A stretch of 30,099 bases of DNA, taken from assembly GCA_965232975.1 (NCBI GenBank), contig CBDDRG010000152.1, positions 1 to 30,099 of the forward strand, in the 5' to 3' direction. The notes beneath the pieces were generated by a model. It worked only from the letters and a program-made list of their open reading frames with translations, searched no databases and was not told the origin of the DNA. Below, piece after piece: positions 23,957-30,099 of the stretch. The stretch comes from CBDDRG01 sp965232975 (GTDB lineage Bacteria > Pseudomonadota > Gammaproteobacteria > Pseudomonadales > Porticoccaceae). How positions within the stretch are numbered: the first letter of the stretch is position 1; each line of letters begins with the position of its first letter. A program made the position numbers and the translations under genes.

Positions 23957-26900
23957 GTGGTACGCAAGTTGGTGCGCCGCCTGTGGTTGGCGCTGGCGGT
24001 GGCCATCATCGGGGTGGCCGCGATCGCGGTGGTCGGCCGCCAACTGATACCCCACCTGAATACTTTCCGGGCCGACATCTCCGGCTATTTTTCCCGCCAC
24101 CTGGGCGTCGCGATAGCGGTCGCTGAACTCAGCGGCGAATGGCCTCGTCTGACCCCCAAACTGTCCGCCCGCGGCATCGCCATAGCCCTGCCGGATCGGC
24201 CGCAGGAGCCCGCGGTGAGCATCGACAGGGCGACCGCGGAACTCGATTTCATTGCCAGTCTGCGTGCCGGTGAGCCGGTGTGGCGCGAACTAAGCGTCGG
24301 CCGCGTCGAATTGACGGCGGTCGAAGCGGTGGGCGGTGGTTGGTCGGTGGGCGGCATCGCCATCGGCGGCGCGCCCACCGCTCCGGGGCGGCTTGAGCAG
24401 TTGCTGGGCGTGCTGTTGCTGAGTCGTCTGATCGAGGTCGATCAGGTGAGCGTGCAGTTGCAGTTTCGCTCGGGAGCCACCACCCGGCTGCTTGCCAACC
24501 AGTTGCGCGCCGAAAACAGCGGCGATTTCCACCGTCTGCGGGCGGCGCTGGCGATGGGGACGGGCGCGGACGTTGCGAGCCTGGTGATCGAGGGTCGGGG
24601 CGACCCGCGCGCGCCGACGGAATTCACCGGCGATGGCTATCTGCGCCTGCGGCGGATCAATTTCAGCGGCCCCGTCACCGAGCTCGCCCGCCTCTGGGCG
24701 CCGGAGCTGGTGGCGCGGGTGGGCGAAATCGACACTGCGGTGGACGCCGAGTTATGGCTCGATGCGGGCACGGCGGGACTGAGCTGGCGCGGTCGCCTGC
24801 GCGCCGCCGAAATACCCCTCAGTTGGGCGCAAGAGCTGCCCCCGGTCAAAAACCTGAGCACCGAGATCACCGGCTGGTGGCGTCCCGGCAGCGCCTGGGC
24901 GCTGCGGTTGCAGGGCCTCGATTTCGACTGGGCGGATGTCGCCATCGCCCCCCTCAATGTCCAGATCGGCCGGCGTGAAGGCATGGCGCCGGGCGATGTC
25001 GCGCTCGCCGCCGATCACCTGGATATCGCCGCGCTGGGCACGCTGCTGCTCAAGACCGGCCTCGCCGGGCCCAGGCTCGCCGAGGTGGTAGACACCCTCA
25101 AGCCGCGCGGCACCCTGCGCGATCTCCATCTGGAGTTGACCCGCGCCGCGCCCCAGCCGGTGCGCGTGCGCGCCCGCCTCGACCGTCTGGCGGTGGATCC
25201 CTGGCACGGCGCGCCGGGCGCCCGCAACCTGAGCGGCTATCTGGATATCGAGGGCTATCAGGGCTTTTTCGAGCTGGACAGCCCGGATGGCTTCGCGATG
25301 CTCTATCCCCAGGCGTACCGCGATTACATGCCCTATGGCCGTGCCCAGGGGCGCGTCAATTTGCGCTGGGATCCGGACGCCGCCGCGTTCAGTCTCGCCG
25401 GTGGCCCCATCCGGGTCGTGGGCGAGGAGGGCAACATCAATGCGCACCTGTACCTCCACATACCCACCCTGGGCCACACCGACGAGTCGGAGATGTACCT
25501 GCTCGCCGGCATCCGGGGCAGCCACAGCCGTTTTCTCGACCGCTATTTGCCCCGGGTGCTGGATCCGGGGCTGCTCGCCTGGCTCGACCGCGCCATCGGT
25601 GCCATGGACATCACCGACGCCGCCTTCATCTGGCGCGGCAGCCTGGCGGGCAACAATCACGCCGGACGAACCATCCAGGTGGCGGCGAACATCGCCAACG
25701 GCGCTGTCGATTATTACCCCGGCTGGCCGGCCCTGAGCGGCATGGCGGCGAACCTGATTGTCGACGATGTGGCCGTCCACGCCGAGGTCGGCCCGGCCGA
25801 GGTCGGCGGCGCTCACCTGGTGCAGGCACGGGTCGATACCCGCGGCGAAGGCCAGGATCTCCTGCTGTCGGTACAGGCCGATGTCACGTCCTCGCTCGCC
25901 GCAGGGGTCGGCATTCTGGCGCGCTCGCCACTGCGTGAACGCGTCGCGATGATGAAAGACTGGCAGTATCAGGGCGACGTTGCCACCAGGCTGGATCTGG
26001 CCATACCGCTGGCAAAAAATCGCCAGGGTGAACATCAGCGGGTGGCCGCCGTGCTCGATGATGCGCAGATGGCCCTGGGTGATGACGGACCGGCTTTTAC
26101 CGGCATCGCCGGCACCCTCAATTACGACGACCGCCGCGGCCTGTACGCGGACGCCCTGAGCGCGCGGCTGTGGGGGCAAGCCCTGGCCGCCGAGATCGAC
26201 ACCCGCGGGGGTGCGACGCAAATCACGGCCCGGGGTCTGTTGAAGGTCGCCGAATTGCCGGTATGGACATCCCTGCAAAAACACCACCTCAGCGGTGAAA
26301 CGCCGCTTCAGGCGGTCTTTACCGCCCCTGGCGGTGGCGCACCGCCAACCCTGCGCATCGAGTCGGATCTGCGGGGGATTGCCATCGAGCTGCCACCGCC
26401 GCTGGCCAAGGCGGCAGCTGATACGCGTCCCCTGACCGCGCACATCGATTTCCGTGACGACGGCCTGCGCGCGCGGGCGCAGTTGGGGCCAGATCTTGCC
26501 GGCAGTGCGCGCTTCACGCGGACACAGGGTGCGGGGCTCGGTCTGGAACGGGCGACGATCACGGCCGGCGGCAAACCCGCCGCGCTGCCGGCCACCACCG
26601 GGCTGGTCGTCACCGGCCACCTGCCGCGCTTTGCGCTCAACGACTGGCTGCCGCTGTTCGCGGGCGACGCCGGCACTTTCGACCTGGCGACGCTCACCCC
26701 CCGCTTCGACGTCCAGCTCGGCGAGCTGGTCATCGGCGGCTTTGCACTGCCCCAGACCGCGGTCACCGGGCGCTACGATCGCCGCGGTTGGGCGCTGCGC
26801 CTCGCCAGCGCCAACGCCGCGGGCACCGTCGCCGTGCCGCCGCCGCGACAGCCGGGCCCAGTGGCCGTCGATCTGGATTATGTGGTTATCCCCAAGACCC

Positions 26901-27859
26901 CGGCAGGCGAAAAAAACGCGTCCCTGGACAAGTTCGACCCCCGCGATCTGCCCGATCTCGATTTCCACACCCAGGGCGTGCGCTGGGGCGACGATGAGCT
27001 CGGTGAGATCGCCTTCAGCGCGCGCCACGTGCCCACCGGGACGCATATCAGTGGCATCAACGGTGAGCTCACCGGGGTGGCGGCGGCGGGTACCGGCGGG
27101 ACCCTCGACTGGCGCATCCACAACGGTGCCCACCGCACCCACTTCGTCGGCAAGCTGCGCAGCGATGATCTGGGCTCCGTGCTCGCGGCCTGGCACTTGC
27201 CGGTGCTGCTGACCAGCGACCGGGCCACTTTCGATGTCGATCTGAGCTGGGCGGCGCCGCCCTGGGATTTCGCCACCGAGCTGTTTGTCGGTTCGCTCAA
27301 ACTCGATCTGCGGGATGGCAGCTTTGCCCGCGGGCCCGGCGTTACCACCAACGCCATCCTCAAACTGGTCGGCCTGGTCAATTTCGACTCCTGGTTGCGC
27401 CGCCTGCGCCTCGATTTCTCGGATCTGTTCGCCCGCGGCGTCGATTACGACCGCGTCAAAGGTGGCATGAACTTCAATCGCGGTCAGGTGGCGTTCGACC
27501 CGGCCATCCTCGCCGTCCTGCCGTCGGGTAAGGTGCGCCTGCTGGGCACCGCCGACCTGGTCGCCGAGACCATTGATGCGCAACTGGTGGCCACGCTGCC
27601 GGTGAACACCAACCTGCCCTGGATAGTGGCGCTGGCCGGGGGCCTGCCCGCCGCCGCCGGCGTCTATCTGTCCGGCAAACTGCTCAAACGCCAGGTCGAT
27701 CAGCTGTCCAGCATCAGCTACCGGGTCACGGGACCGCTGGACAACCCGGAACTCGAGATCGAGCGTATCTTCAGCGACAAGATTGACGACGAGGTCGTCC
27801 CCGATGCCGACACCGATGCCGATGCCACCCAAAAAGCTGGCGGCAATACAGCTCCGTAG
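23957..27859 (+). CDS. yhdP: YhdP family AsmA-like envelope protein
   Basis: YhdP proteins are inner-membrane anchored, long beta-rich bridges of the AsmA group. E. coli YhdP takes part, with TamB and YdbH, in moving phospholipid to the outer membrane. The 1300-residue product has a single membrane helix at about 9-28 and a long periplasmic body. It ends with the typical GLPAAAGVYLSGKLLKRQVD and YRVTGPLDNPELEIERIF segments. The final residues form an acidic tail with Asp-Ala repeats. The start is a GTG with GAGGG about 5 bases upstream, 42 bases after rng. Its end overlaps the nitrilase-family gene by 56 bases. Confidence 0.92.
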   Translation: MVRKLVRRLWLALAVAIIGVAAIAVVGRQLIPHLNTFRADISGYFSRHLGVAIAVAELSGEWPRLTPKLSARGIAIALPDRPQEPAVSIDRATAELDFIASLRAGEPVWRELSVGRVELTAVEAVGGGWSVGGIAIGGAPTAPGRLEQLLGVLLLSRLIEVDQVSVQLQFRSGATTRLLANQLRAENSGDFHRLRAALAMGTGADVASLVIEGRGDPRAPTEFTGDGYLRLRRINFSGPVTELARLWAPELVARVGEIDTAVDAELWLDAGTAGLSWRGRLRAAEIPLSWAQELPPVKNLSTEITGWWRPGSAWALRLQGLDFDWADVAIAPLNVQIGRREGMAPGDVALAADHLDIAALGTLLLKTGLAGPRLAEVVDTLKPRGTLRDLHLELTRAAPQPVRVRARLDRLAVDPWHGAPGARNLSGYLDIEGYQGFFELDSPDGFAMLYPQAYRDYMPYGRAQGRVNLRWDPDAAAFSLAGGPIRVVGEEGNINAHLYLHIPTLGHTDESEMYLLAGIRGSHSRFLDRYLPRVLDPGLLAWLDRAIGAMDITDAAFIWRGSLAGNNHAGRTIQVAANIANGAVDYYPGWPALSGMAANLIVDDVAVHAEVGPAEVGGAHLVQARVDTRGEGQDLLLSVQADVTSSLAAGVGILARSPLRERVAMMKDWQYQGDVATRLDLAIPLAKNRQGEHQRVAAVLDDAQMALGDDGPAFTGIAGTLNYDDRRGLYADALSARLWGQALAAEIDTRGGATQITARGLLKVAELPVWTSLQKHHLSGETPLQAVFTAPGGGAPPTLRIESDLRGIAIELPPPLAKAAADTRPLTAHIDFRDDGLRARAQLGPDLAGSARFTRTQGAGLGLERATITAGGKPAALPATTGLVVTGHLPRFALNDWLPLFAGDAGTFDLATLTPRFDVQLGELVIGGFALPQTAVTGRYDRRGWALRLASANAAGTVAVPPPRQPGPVAVDLDYVVIPKTPAGEKNASLDKFDPRDLPDLDFHTQGVRWGDDELGEIAFSARHVPTGTHISGINGELTGVAAAGTGGTLDWRIHNGAHRTHFVGKLRSDDLGSVLAAWHLPVLLTSDRATFDVDLSWAAPPWDFATELFVGSLKLDLRDGSFARGPGVTTNAILKLVGLVNFDSWLRRLRLDFSDLFARGVDYDRVKGGMNFNRGQVAFDPAILAVLPSGKVRLLGTADLVAETIDAQLVATLPVNTNLPWIVALAGGLPAAAGVYLSGKLLKRQVDQLSSISYRVTGPLDNPELEIERIFSDKIDDEVVPDADTDADATQKAGGNTAP

Positions 27860-28667
27860 CGCTGGCGACTCCGCCGCCAACCTGGCCCGCGCGGGCGAAC
27901 TGATCGACGCCGCGGCGGCTGCGGGCGCGGAGCTGATTGTTCTGCCGGAGCAGTTCGCGTACTACAACGCGCCGGATCTCGCCGCCGTCGCCCGCGCCGA
28001 AGCCGCTGTCAGCGGCCCGGCACGGCGGTTCCTGGCCGAGCGGGCACGGCGCCTGGGCGTCTGGCTGGTGGGCGGGACCATTCCATTGCCACCCGCGCTG
28101 CCGGAGCCGGACGGGGCCGATACCCGCCCCTGCGCCGCCGTGGTGGTCGTCGATCCCGCTGGCCGCGAGACCGCGCGCTACGACAAGATCCACTTGTTTG
28201 ACGTGACCGTGACCGTGACCGTGGCCGAGACCGGCCGCACGTACGCCGAGTCCGCCCGCTACCGCCATGGCGCGGCGGTCGTGATCGCGCCGACGCCGCT
28301 CGGCACTCTGGGCTTGAGCGTGTGCTACGACCTGCGCTTTCCCGAACTCTACCGCCTGCTCTCCCGTCAGGGCGCGGACATTCTGGTGGTGCCCTCGGCG
28401 TTTACCGCGACCACCGGCAAGGCCCACTGGCGGCTGTTGCTGCAGGCGCGCGCGGTGGAGAACCTGTGCTATGTGGTCGGCGCGAATCTCGGCGACCGCG
28501 GCCACCCCAGCAAACCCACCTGGGGCGGCTCCGCCATTATCGACCCCTGGGGTGAGGTGCTGGCCGAACTCGCCGACGAAGAGGGTTTTATCGTTGCCGA
28601 CATCGACCGCGAGCGCATCGCCAAATTGCGCCGGAATATGCCGGTGCTCGACCACCGCCGGTTGTGA
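27804..28667 (+). CDS. Carbon-nitrogen hydrolase (nitrilase family, Nit1/Nit2-like amidase)
   Basis: A 287-residue amidase with the full nitrilase triad: Glu49 in VLPEQF, Lys128 in RYDKIHLFDV and Cys174 in LSVCYDLRFPEL. Close relatives remove the amide from deaminated glutathione or act on omega-amides of 2-oxo acids. The substrate here is not proven. The ATG at 27804 has GAGGT 8 bases upstream; it lies inside the end of yhdP. Further ATGs at 27816 and 27822 are possible. A hexanucleotide repeat gives the chain a VTVTVTV run just after the catalytic lysine. In Pseudomonas this gene sits between yhdP and tldD; tldD is not present here. Confidence 0.9.
   Translation: MPTPMPMPPKKLAAIQLRSAGDSAANLARAGELIDAAAAAGAELIVLPEQFAYYNAPDLAAVARAEAAVSGPARRFLAERARRLGVWLVGGTIPLPPALPEPDGADTRPCAAVVVVDPAGRETARYDKIHLFDVTVTVTVAETGRTYAESARYRHGAAVVIAPTPLGTLGLSVCYDLRFPELYRLLSRQGADILVVPSAFTATTGKAHWRLLLQARAVENLCYVVGANLGDRGHPSKPTWGGSAIIDPWGEVLAELADEEGFIVADIDRERIAKLRRNMPVLDHRRL
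28203..28226 (+). repeat. In-frame hexanucleotide repeat (GTGACC x3 plus GTGGCC) in the nitrilase gene
   Basis: Three exact GTGACC units at 28203-28220 and one variant unit encode Val-Thr three times and Val-Ala. The unit is a multiple of three, so changes in copy number would keep the frame and lengthen or shorten a surface strand next to the active-site lysine. Confidence 0.7.
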
Positions 28668-28802
28668 TCGCGCGTAGACAGCGCCGCACGCATCGCGACA
28701 CGCCCGCGGCGGCCAGCGGTGTGTCGCTGCATCTGGTTTCCCGGCGGGCGGCGCCGACCGCATCGCAGTCCGATTACGCACCCGCGTCGGGTGGGCCTTG
28801 AG

Positions 28803-28856
28803 CCCGGTGCAGTTTTCCCGGGACGGGGCCCAATAACTTTCACCGGGTTTTGTTTT
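28803..28856 (+). terminator. Terminator-like structure after the nitrilase gene
   Basis: CCCGGTG (28803-28809) pairs with CACCGGG (28841-28847), which is followed at once by TTTTGTTTT (28848-28856). The loop is long (31 bases), GC-rich in part and may fold further. It would end the mreB-to-nitrilase transcript. The rest of the 280-base gap holds one small CACCCG-CGT-CGGGTG hairpin (28779-28793) and no gene. Confidence 0.45.
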
Positions 28857-28861
28857 ATCAT
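28856..28861 (+). promoter_or_regulatory. Candidate -10 element (TATCAT) for the fds operon
   Basis: TATCAT overlaps the end of the T-run of the terminator-like structure and lies 86 bases before the fdsG start. It has no clear -35. No regulator-binding site or molybdenum-cofactor riboswitch could be recognised. Confidence 0.25.
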
Positions 28862-28947
28862 GCCAGCTCGATCCAACGGGCGGGAAAACCAGCGGTGACC
28901 AGCAGATTCAGTATTAAACAGCCGCCTTTCAGGGCGTCCGCCGGGAC

Positions 28948-29475
28948 GTGGCCGTGACCACAGCAGCCCCGACCGCCAGCGTCCCCGATAACGTCGCCGA
29001 CACCGTCAGCGCCATTCTCGCCCGCATGCAGCACATGCCGGGCGCGTTGCTGCCGATCCTGCATGAAATTCAGCATGTTATCGGCCATGTGCCCGCCGCG
29101 GCGGTGCCGCTGATCGCGCGCGCGCTGAACCTGTCGCGGGCCGAGGTGCACGGCGTCATCGGCTTCTATCACGATTTTCACACCGCGCCGCGCGGTCGCC
29201 ACCGGGTGCAGATCTGCCGCGCCGAGGCCTGTCAGGCGGTGGGTGGGCGGGCACTCGAACAACATGCGCTCGCGACGCTCGGCATCGGCTTTGGCGAGAC
29301 CAGCGCCGACGGCAACCTCAGCCTCGAACCCGTGTACTGCTTCGGCAACTGCGCCTGCGGGCCGACGGTGCAGATCGACGATGAACTCCACGCGCTGGTA
29401 ACACCCCTCAAGTTTGACGGCCTGCTCGCGGCTGCGCTCGACGCCGGGGTAAGCGCGGGAGAGTCCGCCCAATGA
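28948..29475 (+). CDS. fdsG: NAD-dependent formate dehydrogenase gamma subunit (NuoE-like, 2Fe-2S)
   Basis: FdsG carries a 2Fe-2S cluster in the soluble NAD-linked formate dehydrogenase that oxidises formate to CO2. The 175-residue product matches the family: LPILHEIQHVIGHVP, ALNLSRAEVHGVIGFYHDF, then cluster ligands Cys90, Cys95, Cys131 and Cys135 in CRAEAC and CFGNCACGP. The presence of EACQAVG and EPVYC favours FdsG over respiratory NuoE. The start is a GTG at 28948; a second GTG at 28954 would give a chain two residues shorter. Its stop overlaps the next ATG as ATGA. Confidence 0.9.
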   Translation: MAVTTAAPTASVPDNVADTVSAILARMQHMPGALLPILHEIQHVIGHVPAAAVPLIARALNLSRAEVHGVIGFYHDFHTAPRGRHRVQICRAEACQAVGGRALEQHALATLGIGFGETSADGNLSLEPVYCFGNCACGPTVQIDDELHALVTPLKFDGLLAAALDAGVSAGESAQ

Positions 29476-30099
29476 CCCGCATCTTCGTACCCCGCGACAC
29501 CACCGCCTGTGCGCTCGGCGCCGATGCGGTGGCGAGTGCCGTCGCGAACGCAATCGCGGCCCATGCCGGCGACAGCCCCATCGAGCTGGTGCGCAACGGC
29601 TCGCGCGGGCTGTTCTGGCTCGAACCCTTGGTCGAGGTCGAAACCGCCGCCGGCCGCATCGCCTACGGCCCGGTCGGCGCCGCCGATGTGCCGGGGCTGT
29701 TTGCGGCCGGCTTCACGGTGGGGGGAGACCACCCGCTGCGCCTGGGGCCGACCGCCGACATCCCCTACCTGAAGAAACAGCAGCGGGTGAACTTTGCCCG
29801 CGCCGGCATTGGCGATCCTCTGTCGCTGGCCGATTATCAGGCCCAGAACGGCTACGCCGGCCTGCGCCGCGCCCTGCAATTGTCGCCACAGCATGTCGTC
29901 AACGAGATCAAGGCCTCCGGCCTGCGCGGGCGCGGCGGCGCCGCCTTTCCCGCCGGCATCAAGTGGCAGACCGTGCTCGACGCGCCGGCCGCGCAAAAGT
30001 ACATCGTCTGCAATGCCGACGAGGGCGACTCCGGCACCTTCGCCGATCGCCTGCTGATGGAGGCCGATCCGTTTCAGCTGATCGAGGGCATGACCATCG
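29472..30099 (+). CDS. fdsB: NAD-dependent formate dehydrogenase beta subunit (NuoF-like), 5' part, cut by window end
   Basis: FdsB binds FMN and NAD and passes electrons from formate to NAD. The first 209 residues are seen. The chain has an N-terminal thioredoxin-like segment (about 1-75), then YLKKQQRVNFARAG, and the nucleotide-binding GLRGRGGAAFPAGIKW with VCNADEGDSGTFADR, as in NuoF and FdsB. The N-terminal extension separates it from plain NuoF. The ATG overlaps the fdsG stop, so the pair is coupled. The molybdenum-containing alpha subunit fdsA, fdsC and fdsD would be expected beyond the window. Confidence 0.92.
   Translation, partial: MTRIFVPRDTTACALGADAVASAVANAIAAHAGDSPIELVRNGSRGLFWLEPLVEVETAAGRIAYGPVGAADVPGLFAAGFTVGGDHPLRLGPTADIPYLKKQQRVNFARAGIGDPLSLADYQAQNGYAGLRRALQLSPQHVVNEIKASGLRGRGGAAFPAGIKWQTVLDAPAAQKYIVCNADEGDSGTFADRLLMEADPFQLIEGMTI

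Noticed and set aside
24752..27880. Long open frame (about 1,040 codons) antisense to yhdP
   Set aside because: It is a shadow of yhdP codon bias in GC-rich DNA, with no domain or ribosome binding site.
28668..28947. Molybdenum-cofactor riboswitch upstream of fdsG
   Set aside because: The gap was read for a multi-stem conserved core and none could be recognised; only two simple hairpins are present.

Overview
The window is chromosomal DNA from a GC-rich gammaproteobacterium. Gene order supports this more than any single gene. gyrA, pheA, a fused tyrA-aroA, cmk, rpsA and ihfB run in the order seen in Pseudomonas and its relatives. The divergent deaminase-ubiG-mupP-yciK block matches the same group, as do mreB-mreC-mreD-maf-rng-yhdP-nitrilase diverging from gatC-gatA. 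A soluble NAD-linked formate dehydrogenase (fdsG, fdsB) at the right edge suggests a formate-using autotroph or methylotroph relative, perhaps near the Chromatiales. The exact lineage cannot be read from this window.

Layout. 1-327: the start of an IS630-type transposase leaving the left edge, an AT-rich patch, and the ada control region with a good Ada box. 328-2400: ada and an alkA-type glycosylase gene, the adaptive response to DNA alkylation; the glycosylase reading frame is broken near codon 34. 2525-6150 (minus): the operon deaminase (mtaD-like), ubiG, mupP-like phosphatase, yciK-like SDR. 6474-16635 (plus): gyrA, pheA, tyrA-aroA, cmk, rpsA, ihfB, lapA, pyrF, mostly with touching or overlapping ends. 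16759-17106: a small secreted ComEA-like protein. 17243-19071 (minus): gatC-gatA without gatB. 19245-28667 (plus): mreB, mreC, mreD, maf, rng, yhdP and a nitrilase-family amidase. 28948 to the end: fdsG and the start of fdsB.

The operons join DNA topology and translation (gyrA, rpsA, ihfB), aromatic amino acid and CMP synthesis, cell shape (mreBCD), RNA processing (rng), outer-membrane lipid transport (yhdP) and nucleotide or metabolite housekeeping (maf, nitrilase).

The most interesting signal is a pair of short non-coding inverted-repeat elements of about 160 bp. One lies directly after ihfB and the other directly after mreB. Both are flanked by 4-bp direct repeats (CTAG or TTAG) that contain the TAG stop codon of the upstream gene, so insertion at the stop codon leaves the protein unchanged. 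The mreB element is almost wholly made of consecutive hairpins and sits in the mreB-mreC junction, where mreC appears to begin at an ATC codon. Other anomalies are the alkA frameshift, the absence of lapB and gatB from places where they are usually found, and a hexanucleotide repeat inside the nitrilase gene.
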